In this document: in pieces, positions 1-9,375 of the stretch | Layout of the letters: every line of letters begins with the position of its first letter | How positions within the stretch are numbered: the first letter of the stretch is position 1 | NCBI RefSeq assembly: GCF_000374025.1 | Contig: NZ_KB893172.1 | Span: forward strand, 372,001 to 436,000 | Direction of reading: 5' to 3' | DNA length: 64,000 nucleotides | From: Spirosoma panaciterrae DSM 21099 | GTDB taxonomy: Bacteria; Bacteroidota; Bacteroidia; Cytophagales; Spirosomataceae | Translations under genes and position numbers: made by a program | The notes under the pieces: generated by a model | Database searches by the model: none | Told to the model about the DNA's origin: nothing | Seen by the model: the letters and a program-made list of their open reading frames with translations, nothing else

Positions 1-1682
1 CCGAAGTAGCGCGTCGGACGGCTCAGATCGAGGAAGATAAAGCAATCATTGAACGGCAGGCTGCCGATTTGCAGGCCAGCGTTACGCTTAAGTCCCGGTT
101 TTTTGCCAATGTATCGCATGAATTACGTACTCCATTGACATTGATGCTGGGGCCGATTCAGTACCTGACCAATCGGGTTTCCGACAACTCAGCTCAACAG
201 TTGCTGAACGTTATGGATCGTAATGCCCGACAGTTGCTTACGCTGGTCAATGACCTGCTCGACTTAACCCGACTCGATAATCGACAGACCCAACTGGTGG
301 AGCAACCTGCCGATCTGGCTCTGCTGGTTCGTCAAACCATTGATAATTTTATACCCCAGGCTCATTATATGGGGGTTTATCTTCAGGCCATTGGCCTGGA
401 TGAGCCAGTCTGGATGGCACTTGACGCTCCTAAAATGGAAACCGTTCTGCGGAATCTGCTGGCCAATGCGCTCCATTATACGTCGGCAGGAGGTACGATA
501 CAGATTCAACTCTCGGAAGCAGACGGTTTGGCCGAAATCAGGGTGACAGATTCTGGGAGTGGTATTCATGCTGATGATCTGCCGCATATTTTTGAACGAT
601 ACTTTCAGTCGAAGCAGATCGATAAGCCGCTACGGGGTGGTACAGGTATTGGGCTGGCGATCTGCCAGGAGTACTGTTTGCTATGGGGAGGAGAAATCAG
701 GGTTGGCAGTGAGTTGGGTAAAGGAAGTACATTTACCATTACGTATCCCATTCGAAAGGTGCCGGAGACTAGCTGGGCTGATCGACCCCTTGAAATCCAG
801 CCGAAGGATGGCGAGACAACCTCACCCGCTTTAATACGGGCAAATGCGTTTGAGGAACTGGTGTTACCGGCAACGGGTAAATCGGTATTGATTGTAGAGG
901 ATCATGCCGATATGCTGCTCTACATTCAGATGGTGCTATCACCGCAGTATGCGTTGCTCATTGCCCGTAATGGGCGGCAGGCACTCGATCTGTTGCATCA
1001 ACTGGCTGCCGATCAACTTCCCGATTTGATTGTTTCGGATATTATGATGCCCGAACTCGATGGAATGGCTCTGGTAAATGCACTTCGTGAAACTAAATCT
1101 TTCGCTCATATCCCCATTATACTGCTGACGGCGCGGATAGACCTGGAAACCCGATTGCAGGCGCTACGGCTGGGTATTGCCGATTACCTGACCAAGCCGT
1201 TCAACGAAACCGAACTGCTGGTAAGGTGCCAGCACCTGATTGATCGGGCCGATGAGCAGGCTCGTTTGCGTGGTCAGGTGCCCGACGAAAGCGAGGGACT
1301 AGTGGAAACAACCTCAGATCAGGACGCCGAATGGATCGATTCCCTTCAGCAACTCATTCGGAAAAATCTAACGAGTTCGGTATTAACGATTCATTTTCTG
1401 GCTGAGGTAAGCTCCCTGAGCGAACGACAGTTGTATCGGCGTATCAGAGAATTAACGGGCATGTCGCCCAATCAGTTTATTCAGGAAGTGCGGCTTCAGG
1501 TGGCCCAGGAACTACTCAACACCCAGCCCCAGGCTATGGTCAAATCGATTGGCTATCAGGTGGGGTATCAGAATACGTCCTACTTCATCCGTATTTATCG
1601 TGAACGGTTTGGTATCAGTCCGGGCGAGCGCTCGTATGCGCGGGTTAAAGGCCTTACCGATAAAGGGTTGATCGAGAACTGA
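1..1682 (+). CDS. Hybrid sensor histidine kinase / response regulator with AraC-type output domain (5' truncated)
   Basis: The reading frame is open to the left edge (first whole codon at base 3), so the N-terminal sensor part lies outside the window; the TTG at 69 is an internal codon. Numbering from base 69, an H-box with phosphoacceptor His17 (VSHELRTPL) is followed by a HATPase domain with N- and G-boxes (LRNLLANAL, DSGSGI, GTGIGLAI). A receiver domain spans about residues 273-395 with phospho-Asp324 (SDIMMPELDG) and the conserved KPF. A C-terminal AraC/XylS helix-turn-helix covers about 430-530. This kinase-receiver-AraC order is the hybrid two-component architecture common in Bacteroidota, often controlling polysaccharide-use genes. 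The missing sensor prevents a ligand assignment. It ends convergent with the LytTR gene. Confidence 0.93.
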   Translation, partial: EVARRTAQIEEDKAIIERQAADLQASVTLKSRFFANVSHELRTPLTLMLGPIQYLTNRVSDNSAQQLLNVMDRNARQLLTLVNDLLDLTRLDNRQTQLVEQPADLALLVRQTIDNFIPQAHYMGVYLQAIGLDEPVWMALDAPKMETVLRNLLANALHYTSAGGTIQIQLSEADGLAEIRVTDSGSGIHADDLPHIFERYFQSKQIDKPLRGGTGIGLAICQEYCLLWGGEIRVGSELGKGSTFTITYPIRKVPETSWADRPLEIQPKDGETTSPALIRANAFEELVLPATGKSVLIVEDHADMLLYIQMVLSPQYALLIARNGRQALDLLHQLAADQLPDLIVSDIMMPELDGMALVNALRETKSFAHIPIILLTARIDLETRLQALRLGIADYLTKPFNETELLVRCQHLIDRADEQARLRGQVPDESEGLVETTSDQDAEWIDSLQQLIRKNLTSSVLTIHFLAEVSSLSERQLYRRIRELTGMSPNQFIQEVRLQVAQELLNTQPQAMVKSIGYQVGYQNTSYFIRIYRERFGISPGERSYARVKGLTDKGLIEN

Positions 1683-1747
1683 TCGGGTGCTGAAGAACGC
1701 AAAAGGGGGTAATGCCTATTGAATGGCCTGCGTCATGAGTTTGTTGT

Positions 1748-1776
1748 CATAAAGCCGTAGTATGAACGGCTTTATG
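1748..1776. terminator. Hairpin between convergent genes
   Basis: An 11-bp perfect stem (CATAAAGCCGT and its complement) with a 7-base loop lies between the stops of the hybrid kinase gene (+) and the LytTR gene (-). Its position suggests a bidirectional terminator; there is no strong T-tract. Confidence 0.5.
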
Positions 1777-1842
1777 GCATTCTGTGATAGAGTGTATGAT
1801 GGAGGGATTGGAAACGCGGCTAAACAGGTATAGGTTGGCTTT

Positions 1843-2214
1843 TCAGGACACGGCAGCGCGATGCCGTTTGGCATAAACAACTTTGTGCAGTGGACTCAAC
1901 TGCTCCACAACATCCGACAAGCGTCGACGGGAGATCAGAAGCTGGGTCTGATCGCGCATGATCAGATAGCTGGGTGAGGTTAACCGAGCGGCTCTATTTA
2001 CCTGAAAGGCATGCTGCGGATTGATCAGCGCGTGCTTATGAACCCGTAGAAAGGAGGGCCACTGTTTTTCAAACCATTTCAACGTACGGCTCGTCAAAAT
2101 CATGTCGCCGTTTAATGTGTGTACGTAGCAATAGTTGGCATCACCAGTCAGGTAAAGCACCGTATTGATGTCGAAACGGTAATGGCCCTTAGCAATGGTT
2201 AGTCTTTTTTTCAT
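1843..2214 (-). CDS. Stand-alone LytTR DNA-binding domain protein
   Basis: This 123-residue protein is almost entirely a LytTR domain. It has the conserved beta-strand pattern (VLYLTGDANYCYVHT), the middle segment TSRTLKWFEKQ and the signature FLRVHKHALINP, and a basic C-terminus. LytTR domains bind DNA as transcriptional regulators and usually follow a receiver domain. Here there is no intact receiver, a form frequent in Spirosoma-like genomes. The start codon overlaps the stop of a short upstream open frame as ATGA (2211-2214), which may couple their translation. Target genes are unknown; the neighbouring ThuA lipoprotein is divergently transcribed. Confidence 0.85.
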   Translation of the reverse strand: MKKRLTIAKGHYRFDINTVLYLTGDANYCYVHTLNGDMILTSRTLKWFEKQWPSFLRVHKHALINPQHAFQVNRAARLTSPSYLIMRDQTQLLISRRRLSDVVEQLSPLHKVVYAKRHRAAVS

Positions 2215-2354
2215 GGTAATAACGGCGGGCTGAACGCAACGACCGGGCGTTCGTTGGTAATAGTCAATAGCTTATAAGCGTCCTGAATCGATTCCGTAAC
2301 AACAAAAATAATTTTTGAGTAAGTCGGATGGAAATCTGTTTTTAACGAGTCCAT
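2211..2354 (-). CDS. Possible short ORF coupled to the LytTR gene
   Basis: A 47-codon frame from ATG at 2354 ends in a TGA that overlaps the LytTR start codon (ATGA), the usual geometry of translational coupling. The product (KIIFVVTESIQDAYKLL in the middle) weakly resembles the later part of a receiver domain that normally precedes LytTR. The same frame stays open further upstream to about 2621, but that part has no recognisable protein character. This could be a decayed receiver or a chance frame. I see nothing else in the 2215-2633 gap except that it must hold the divergent promoters. Confidence 0.22.
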   Translation of the reverse strand: MDSLKTDFHPTYSKIIFVVTESIQDAYKLLTITNERPVVAFSPPLLP

Positions 2355-2633
2355 CAACAAGGCTGAATCGTACATGAACAGGCTTGATTCATACATGAAC
2401 TTTTTCGTCGGGTGGGCAAAACCGACATGGATAGGCCAGCCAGGGCGTGAGTAATTCTTCTTAGGTAACGAAGGGTACGGGATTGCGGCTTTAGCGTATG
2501 AGTGGTTAGATGAATCGTGAGCGAGCGCATACAGGTAGTTTGCCGCACCAATTTGCTTATTAACCCACGAACCGATTCGGCCCGATAAGCAACGAATTGT
2601 GTGACCGATTCGGCGGCCCAACCTACCTTTTTT

Positions 2634-5600
2634 ATGATTTCGTTAACCAACTCTCCTAAGCCTATACTTCGCTGGCTGGTGGCTGCAAGCGCTGTGGCTA
2701 GCCTGTATGCCTGTGCAAGCAATCCGAAAACGGTTACCACAACCACGGTTACCCAAACCACCTCAACCACTACGGTTGCGGCTGCGCCAACCCCACCCAT
2801 GCCAGTTGCGCCCAAACGGGTACTGGTTTTTTCTAAAACAAAAGGCTGGAAACATACCTCCATCCCCTTTGGGATTGCGGCTATTCAGAAATTGGGCCGG
2901 GAAAATAACTTCCGGGTCGATACCACCAAGAATGCCGCTTATTTCAACGACGATAGTCTGAAGCATTATCAGGCTGTTATCTGGCTCAGCACCACTGGCA
3001 ACGTCCTGAATCAGGTACAGCAGGCTGCTTTTGAGCGATATATCCAGGCAGGGGGCGGGTATCTGGGCATTCACGCGGCTGCCGACACGGAATACGACTG
3101 GCCCTGGTACAACAAACTGGCAGGAGGCTATTTTGCCAGCCACCCCAGCAACTCCAACGTGCGCAAAGCAACCGTCGATGTGATCGACAAAACCCACCCG
3201 TCGACGAACATGCTTCCCGATCACTGGGAACGTACCGACGAGTGGTACAATTATCGGTCTCTTTATTCGGACCTGCATGTACTGACCAACCTGGACGAAA
3301 ATACCTACGATGGTGGAACCAACGGGGCCAATCACCCCATTGCCTGGTATCATGAGTTCGATGGGGGCCGGGCGTATTATACGGGTGGCGGGCACGAAGA
3401 TTCCAGCTTTAGCGAACCACTGTTTGTACAGCATCTGCTGGGCGCACTCAATTGGGTAATGGGGAACGGTAAACCACTGGATTATAGCAAGTCCTATTCA
3501 GTCGTGATGCCGGAAGATAATCGGTTTGTCAAAACAGTTTTGGTCAACGATCTGAACGAGCCAATGGAAGTAGCGGTTGCCAACGATGGACGCGTTTTCT
3601 TCACCGAGCGTAGTGGCAATCTGTCGGTTTACGACACGAAGGCCAGCAAGCACCAGCTCGTCCATAAATTTGACGCGCCTACCAAATTTGGACATGGCTT
3701 GCAGGGGATTACCCTCGATCCGAACTTTGCGACGAACCATTGGCTGTACGTATACTACTCTCCTCCGCTCGACAAAGATCCGTTTTATAATCTGTCGCGC
3801 TTTACCCTGAAAGACGATAATACCCTCGATCTGGCATCTGAAAAGGTATTACTCAAAGTTCCCAGCATTGCCGAGCCGGGTGCGCACCACGGTGGTTCAC
3901 TGGCGTTCGATAAAGAAGGGAATCTGTATCTGTCGACAGGCGACCATACCAACCCATTTCCATCGAACGGATACGCGCCTATTGATGCCCGACCCGATCA
4001 TTTAGCGGCCGACGCACGGGGCACTGCTGCCAATACAAACGATTTTCGGGGGAAAATTCTGCGCATCCGTCCGCAGGCCGATGGCACCTACACCATCCCC
4101 GACGGCAATCTCTTCCCGAAAGGTACAGCACAGACTCGCCCCGAAATTTATACGATGGGCCTGCGAAATCCGTATCGTATTGCGCTGAACCCTAAATCAT
4201 CGGTACTGTATTGGGGCGAAATCGGGCCGGATGCCGGGAAAGATAGTACCTTGGGGCCGCGTGGCTATGACGAGTTTAATCAGGCGAAAAAAGCAGGTAA
4301 TTTTGGCTGGCCGCTGTTTATTGGCAACAGCCAGCCCTATGCTGCCAATGACTTTGCTACGAATGCAATCGGCCCTCGTTTCGATCCCAATGACCCGGTG
4401 AACGATTCCCCTAAAAGCACGGGACTGAAACATCTGCCGCCCGTAAATCCGGCCATGATCTGGTATCCGTATGCGGCCTCGAAGGAGTTTCCGGAGTTGG
4501 GACAGGGTGGACGGAGTGCCATGGCCGGGGAATTTTATACCTACGACCCCAATTCGTCCTCCAAAAACAAGTTCCCGGACTATTACGATGGGGCGCTGTT
4601 TATTTTCGACTGGATGCGCAACTGGGTAATGGCCCTTCGGATCGATAAGAACGACAACTACATCCGTACCGAACCGTTTATGGCGGGGAATGGTGATTTC
4701 CGCCGTCCAATCGACCTGGCGTTTGGCAAAGATGGGGTTATGTACATGCTCGAATACGGTTCGGTTTACGGTGCCGACAACGACGATGCCCGGTTAGTCA
4801 AAATTGAATACAATACCGGTAGCCGCCCCCCTACGGTTCGGGCTAACGTCGTCGATTCACTGGCCATGGTTCAATTCAATGCCCGGTCGTACCTGACGTC
4901 CGATGGTCGAAATGCACCGATAATTCGGGAGGCCATTGGGCAGGCTCCATTGCGGGTGAAATTCAGCGGGCGAGGCACGGACCTGGATGAAGACGACAAA
5001 CTCACCTACCAGTGGCTGTTTGATGGGAAAACCGTTGGGGCCACCCAGCCAATGGCAACCTACACCTATACCCAGCCGGGTGTTTACAACGCCATTCTGC
5101 GGGTTTCTGATCAAACAGGTCTGGTAGGAACTGATACCATTGTGGTGAAAGTCGGGAACGCTAAACCCGATGTCGTAATTGCGACGCCAGATAATAAGTC
5201 GTTCTTCTGGGAGGGCAAACCGTTTACCTACGCCGTTAAAGTGACGGATAAAGAAGATGGTAAAATCGATCCCAAACGCATCAAGGTTGTTTACGAATAC
5301 AACGCCCAGCCACGCGGTACACCCGTTCTGGGGCCGCAGCAGGGTCACCAGGATCTGGCAATGGTTGGAAACGGTTCGCTCGGTAAAACGCTGGTTGCGG
5401 GTAGCGATTGCAAAGCCTGTCATACAATCGACAAACCCTCCGTTGGGCCCACGTTTCTGGCGGTGGCAGATCGGTACAAAGGTCAGGCAGGTAGTGTAGA
5501 ACGACTGGCGAAAAAAATCATCGAAGGCGGTGGCGGCAACTGGAGCAAAGATCACCTGATGAGTGCCCACCCCCAAATTCCGGTACAGGACGCGCAGGAA

Positions 5601-6179
5601 ATGGTGAAATACATCTTCTCGCTGACCGATGCCCGGAAGCAAAAGACACTTCCGTTACAGGGAAGCCTGACGCTGAATGAGCACAAACCTGAAGAGACTC
5701 GTGGACAGTACACGATCCTGGCTTCTTATACGGATAAAGGCGAATCTACACCGGGCGCTAAGGCCGTTGGGCCACTGACAAGTTCGGAAGTAGTAACCCT
5801 GCGCAGCGCCAACGTCAAAACGATCAATGCCGATGCGTATGTCGGCTTCCCCCGATTCGGCAACAACCTGAGTGCGGGTAACCACAAATCCTATGTGCTG
5901 CTGAAAGGCATCGATATGACTACCATTAAGTCGCTGACGTACGACTATTCATCGCAGGATAAAGATGGCGAAATTGAAGTTCGGCTGGATTCGTATGCAG
6001 GACCCGTGGTAAGCCGGGTGCCGTATAAAGCGACCGGAGCCTGGAACAAGACCGCTCAGGTAACCAGTACCTTCGCTACCCCTTTCACGGGGCGCCATGA
6101 TGTGTATGTGATCGTTGTTAAGCGCGACAAACCCAACGACGGTATTATTCAGTTGAAAAACATTCAATTCAATCAGTGA
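2634..6179 (+). CDS. ThuA / PQQ-type sugar dehydrogenase / PKD / cytochrome c / CBM lipoprotein
   Basis: A 1181-residue multidomain lipoprotein. I chose ATG 2634 over an upstream GTG at 2601 because it begins a lipoprotein signal whose lipobox ends LYAC. In order it has: a ThuA-like glutamine-amidotransferase-fold domain (about 60-275; LGIHAAADTEYDWPWY); a glucose/sorbosone dehydrogenase beta-propeller (about 305-725; PGAHHGGSLAFD, GLRNPYRIALNP); a PKD domain (about 770-845); a monoheme cytochrome c domain with CKACH at residues 926-930; and a C-terminal carbohydrate-binding-like module (about 1055-1181). It probably oxidises a sugar in the periplasm and passes electrons through its own heme. 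This fusion recurs in Bacteroidota; the true substrate is not known. Confidence 0.93.
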   Translation: MISLTNSPKPILRWLVAASAVASLYACASNPKTVTTTTVTQTTSTTTVAAAPTPPMPVAPKRVLVFSKTKGWKHTSIPFGIAAIQKLGRENNFRVDTTKNAAYFNDDSLKHYQAVIWLSTTGNVLNQVQQAAFERYIQAGGGYLGIHAAADTEYDWPWYNKLAGGYFASHPSNSNVRKATVDVIDKTHPSTNMLPDHWERTDEWYNYRSLYSDLHVLTNLDENTYDGGTNGANHPIAWYHEFDGGRAYYTGGGHEDSSFSEPLFVQHLLGALNWVMGNGKPLDYSKSYSVVMPEDNRFVKTVLVNDLNEPMEVAVANDGRVFFTERSGNLSVYDTKASKHQLVHKFDAPTKFGHGLQGITLDPNFATNHWLYVYYSPPLDKDPFYNLSRFTLKDDNTLDLASEKVLLKVPSIAEPGAHHGGSLAFDKEGNLYLSTGDHTNPFPSNGYAPIDARPDHLAADARGTAANTNDFRGKILRIRPQADGTYTIPDGNLFPKGTAQTRPEIYTMGLRNPYRIALNPKSSVLYWGEIGPDAGKDSTLGPRGYDEFNQAKKAGNFGWPLFIGNSQPYAANDFATNAIGPRFDPNDPVNDSPKSTGLKHLPPVNPAMIWYPYAASKEFPELGQGGRSAMAGEFYTYDPNSSSKNKFPDYYDGALFIFDWMRNWVMALRIDKNDNYIRTEPFMAGNGDFRRPIDLAFGKDGVMYMLEYGSVYGADNDDARLVKIEYNTGSRPPTVRANVVDSLAMVQFNARSYLTSDGRNAPIIREAIGQAPLRVKFSGRGTDLDEDDKLTYQWLFDGKTVGATQPMATYTYTQPGVYNAILRVSDQTGLVGTDTIVVKVGNAKPDVVIATPDNKSFFWEGKPFTYAVKVTDKEDGKIDPKRIKVVYEYNAQPRGTPVLGPQQGHQDLAMVGNGSLGKTLVAGSDCKACHTIDKPSVGPTFLAVADRYKGQAGSVERLAKKIIEGGGGNWSKDHLMSAHPQIPVQDAQEMVKYIFSLTDARKQKTLPLQGSLTLNEHKPEETRGQYTILASYTDKGESTPGAKAVGPLTSSEVVTLRSANVKTINADAYVGFPRFGNNLSAGNHKSYVLLKGIDMTTIKSLTYDYSSQDKDGEIEVRLDSYAGPVVSRVPYKATGAWNKTAQVTSTFATPFTGRHDVYVIVVKRDKPNDGIIQLKNIQFNQ

Positions 6180-6347
6180 ACCTGTTTAGACTTTTATTAT
6201 TAGCTGAAAATTGAGTGTTTTTGTCATGCTGAGGAACGAAGCATCTTCGGTATTTAGGAAAATAGCGCCTAGCGAAGATGCTTCGTTCCTCAGCATGACA
6301 AAAATGGCCCAGTTTTGACAACTATTCGGAAAGTCTAAACAGGTTCA
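6177..6347. repeat. Nested palindromic intergenic element
   Basis: Two nested inverted repeats fill the gap between the convergent ThuA and NIF3-like genes. The outer arms (6177-6194 and 6330-6347, 18 bp, perfect) contain CCTGTTTAGACTTT. The inner arms (6218-6249 and 6273-6304, 32 bp, perfect) contain GTCATGCTGAGGAACGAAGC. The inner core resembles palindromic repeats I recall as widespread between Bacteroidota genes. A degenerate relative of the outer arm plus AGTTGTCA appears after the ygiQ stop near 9392-9419. The outer left arm overlaps the stop codon of the ThuA gene. It may also act as a terminator for both flanking genes. Confidence 0.8.
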
Positions 6348-6376
6348 GTAAATAAGCCCATGTCCTTAAATCCCTT

Positions 6377-7279
6377 CTATTCGTAACTGAAGGGATTGCC
6401 TGATGGGATGTAGCTGACCTTGACGCCGGGTACTTTGGGTTGCAGCCACGAAACGAGCCATTCCATCCCGGCAGCTTCGCTCATAATATGCCCCAGCACG
6501 ACCAGCGAAATGGTTTGGCCCTGCCGACGCGCATCCCGAATGTATTCGGGCGTTTCCCACTCACTGGCTTCTCCGCACAGCACTACATCCGGTTTGGCTT
6601 TTTCGATGGCCATGATCTGATTTCGGCCACCCGCAGCACCGGGCAATAGGAGTACCCGCTGACATTTCTGATGCGTATCGCCAACGACCCGCACCTGTTT
6701 AATGCCCAGCTTTTGCTTAGCATGGGCAATCACCTGGCCAACTGTGGTTGAAGGCAGCAACAGAACCTGTGGATTTTTGGGATCTACCTGTTTCTCCCAG
6801 CCCAGTGCCGACAGCATCCCGGCCCGAATACCGTCTGGATTATGCGAATGCCAGTAGTCATGAAACCGCCAGACGGCAATGTTATTTTTCGTCAGCAGGT
6901 CGTGTTTATGTTTGAAAACCGGATCGTTGCTGAGCCAGTCGGTTTCGTCGAGGTGATTGTAGAACGTCGGTTCATGGGCGATGATGAAGTTGGCTCCGGC
7001 AGCTATGGTTTTTTCAATGACGTCAACGGTTGTAAACATGGTCGAGACAATCCCTGTAACGGTCTGGGAGGAGCTACCCGATTTCAGCGTATCGACGGTT
7101 TTGGGGAATGGCGCACCCGGTATCGTTTTCAGAATCAGGTCCATTACCTGCCCAACGGTAAACGTGGCTGCGGTTGGTACACTCGCCAGAGTTAAAAAAG
7201 GCGTATTGATAATAAGCGATGTACCAGCGGCTTTCGTAAGGGTTGCCAGAAACTGACGACGTCCGGAGGAGTTATTCAT
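6377..7279 (-). CDS. Tat-exported NIF3-like protein
   Basis: This is a 300-residue protein when started at ATG 7279. That start puts a twin-arginine signal (SGRRQFLATL) at the N-terminus; the 19 codons upstream lack signal character. The mature part resembles the NIF3/YbgI family, which folds around a dinuclear metal site. It carries IIAHEPTFYNH near the start and GHIMSEAAGMEWLVSWL near the end, which hold likely metal-binding His and Glu residues. Cytoplasmic NIF3 proteins have no settled function, and export by Tat is typical of a Bacteroidota subfamily. It is convergent with the ThuA lipoprotein and divergent from ygiQ. Confidence 0.82.
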   Translation of the reverse strand: MNNSSGRRQFLATLTKAAGTSLIINTPFLTLASVPTAATFTVGQVMDLILKTIPGAPFPKTVDTLKSGSSSQTVTGIVSTMFTTVDVIEKTIAAGANFIIAHEPTFYNHLDETDWLSNDPVFKHKHDLLTKNNIAVWRFHDYWHSHNPDGIRAGMLSALGWEKQVDPKNPQVLLLPSTTVGQVIAHAKQKLGIKQVRVVGDTHQKCQRVLLLPGAAGGRNQIMAIEKAKPDVVLCGEASEWETPEYIRDARRQGQTISLVVLGHIMSEAAGMEWLVSWLQPKVPGVKVSYIPSGNPFSYE

Positions 7280-7327
7280 AGTAGGTTTCGGTTTAGAAAA
7301 ACGATAATACGCAATTTTGATGTATGA

Positions 7328-7398
7328 ATAGAACACAGATTGTTATGATTCCTTAAGATCATACGAAACCATAATGAGCATACGAATCTGTGTTCTAT
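7328..7398. repeat. Spaced inverted repeat in the NIF3-like/ygiQ divergent promoter region
   Basis: Perfect 14-bp arms (ATAGAACACAGATT at 7328-7341 and its complement at 7385-7398) are separated by 43 bp, between two divergent genes. It could be a dispersed palindromic repeat or a regulatory structure. No other clear signal was found in 7280-7479. Confidence 0.55.
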
Positions 7399-7479
7399 CC
7401 GAACGAGGGTTTAAGAATGCCGTTTGAGTGAATCATTTCAACTAATCGGTGGTTTTCAGAAAGATTAGCTCACGTATTT

Positions 7480-9375
7480 ATGCTGGAAAGACCCCTTACC
7501 GATTGGTTGCCGCTCACAAAACAGGAAGTTGACAAGAGAGGCTGGGACGAAGTGGATATTGTGCTGGTGTCGGGGGACGCCTATGTTGACCATCCGGCTT
7601 TCGGAACGGCCGTTATCGGTCGGATTATGGAAAGCGAAGGGTTTCGCGTAGCCATTATTGCCCAACCCAACTGGAAAGACGATCTACGCGATTTCAAAAA
7701 ATATGGTCGCCCAAAATATTTCTTTGGCGTAACCGCTGGCTGTATGGATTCGATGGTGAATCACTATACGGCCAACAAACGCCTGCGTTCCAATGACTCC
7801 TATACACCTGGTGGCGAAGCGGGTTTCCGTCCCGACTACGCGACTATTGTGTATGCCAACATTCTGAAAACGCTGTATCCAGATGTGCCCGTACTGCTCG
7901 GTGGTATCGAAGCCTCCCTACGTCGGGTCACCCACTATGACTATTGGCAGGATAAACTGATGCCGTCGATTCTGGTCGACTCGGGGGCTGATATGCTGGT
8001 GTATGGCATGGGGGAACAACCACTCCGCGAAATCCTGAAGCTGGTCCGGAAAAACGTGCCATTTTCGTCGATGCGCAACATCAATCAGGTGGCGTTTATG
8101 CACGATGCCAGTACCGAACTCCGTGATTACAACAACTGGAACACGGTCGAACTGTCGAGTCATGAGGAGTGTCTGGACGATAAGATTAAGTACGCGGCTA
8201 ACTTCAAGATTGTTGAAGTTGAGTCGAATAAGTGGCAGGCGAATCGCATTACGCAGAAAGTTGGCGATCAGGTACTGGTGATTAATCCGCCGTTCAAAAC
8301 GATGGACGAAACCGAGATCGACAAGTCGTTCGATTTGCCCTACACGCGTTTGCCCCACCCGAAATACAAAAAGCGTGGCCCAATTCCCGCCTACGAAATG
8401 ATCAAGTTCTCGGTCAATATGCACCGGGGCTGTTTCGGCGGTTGTAGCTTCTGTACCATTTCGGCGCACCAGGGCAAATTTATTGCCTCACGGAGCGAAA
8501 AATCGGTGATGCGCGAGGTTGAAGAGATTACGAAACATCCTGAATTTAAAGGGTATATTTCGGACCTGGGTGGCCCATCGGCCAACATGTATAAGATGAA
8601 GGGCAAAGACGAGTCGATCTGTGCCCGTTGCCAGAGCCCGAGTTGTATTCACCCGGTTATCTGCTCGAACCTCGATACCTCGCACAAACCCCTGACGCAG
8701 CTATATCGTCAGGTCGATGCCCATCCAAAAATCAAGAAAGCGTTTGTCGGTTCGGGAGTTCGGTACGATTTGCTGGTCGATGACTTCAACAAAAACAACG
8801 AAGACGGCAACCACGACGAATACATGGAGCAACTGACGACCCGCCACGTTTCGGGCCGGTTGAAGGTAGCCCCTGAACATACCGCCGACGATACCCTGCG
8901 GATCATGCGGAAGCCGTCGTTCAAATATTTCAAGCTGTTCAAGAAAAAATACGATCAGATTCAGGAGAAGCACAACCTCAAGCAACCCCTGATTCCGTAC
9001 TTTATTTCGTCGCACCCCGGCTGTGAAGAGCAGGATATGGCGAACCTGGCTGCCGAAACCAAAGACATGGGTTTTCAGCTCGAACAGGTTCAGGACTTTA
9101 CACCCACCCCCATGACGGTGGCCGAGGTGATCTATTACTCTGGGGTGCATCCCTATACGCTGAAACCCGTAAAAACGGCCAAGACCCGCGACGAAAAGCA
9201 GGCGCAAAACCGCTATTTCTTCTGGTACAAACCCGAATACAAAGACTGGATTCGGAACCGCCTGAACAAGCTCAACCGACCCGATCTGGCAGAGAAACTG
9301 CTGGGTGGGCCGAAAAAAGAAAAATCGGGTAAACCATCGTTTAACCGGAATTTTTCCGGCAAGAAAAAGCGGTAA
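7480..9375 (+). CDS. ygiQ: YgiQ family radical SAM protein
   Basis: A 631-residue protein with the YgiQ/UPF0313 layout. An N-terminal domain (DIVLVSGDAYVDHPAFGTA) is followed by a B12-binding-like region, the radical SAM core with the 4Fe-4S CxxxCxxC motif at Cys318, Cys322 and Cys325 (GCFGGCSFC), and a conserved C-terminal block (VQDFTPTPMTVAEVIYYSG). The last residues are basic and Lys-rich. Length agrees with the family. Proteins of this type cleave S-adenosylmethionine to start radical chemistry, but the substrate of YgiQ is unknown. It appears monocistronic, with a strong terminator downstream. Confidence 0.95.
   Translation: MLERPLTDWLPLTKQEVDKRGWDEVDIVLVSGDAYVDHPAFGTAVIGRIMESEGFRVAIIAQPNWKDDLRDFKKYGRPKYFFGVTAGCMDSMVNHYTANKRLRSNDSYTPGGEAGFRPDYATIVYANILKTLYPDVPVLLGGIEASLRRVTHYDYWQDKLMPSILVDSGADMLVYGMGEQPLREILKLVRKNVPFSSMRNINQVAFMHDASTELRDYNNWNTVELSSHEECLDDKIKYAANFKIVEVESNKWQANRITQKVGDQVLVINPPFKTMDETEIDKSFDLPYTRLPHPKYKKRGPIPAYEMIKFSVNMHRGCFGGCSFCTISAHQGKFIASRSEKSVMREVEEITKHPEFKGYISDLGGPSANMYKMKGKDESICARCQSPSCIHPVICSNLDTSHKPLTQLYRQVDAHPKIKKAFVGSGVRYDLLVDDFNKNNEDGNHDEYMEQLTTRHVSGRLKVAPEHTADDTLRIMRKPSFKYFKLFKKKYDQIQEKHNLKQPLIPYFISSHPGCEEQDMANLAAETKDMGFQLEQVQDFTPTPMTVAEVIYYSGVHPYTLKPVKTAKTRDEKQAQNRYFFWYKPEYKDWIRNRLNKLNRPDLAEKLLGGPKKEKSGKPSFNRNFSGKKKR

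Noticed and set aside
2354-2863. Long minus-strand open frame opposite the start of the ThuA gene
   Set aside because: Low-complexity Val/Thr-rich product antisense to a well-supported lipoprotein signal; a shadow frame.
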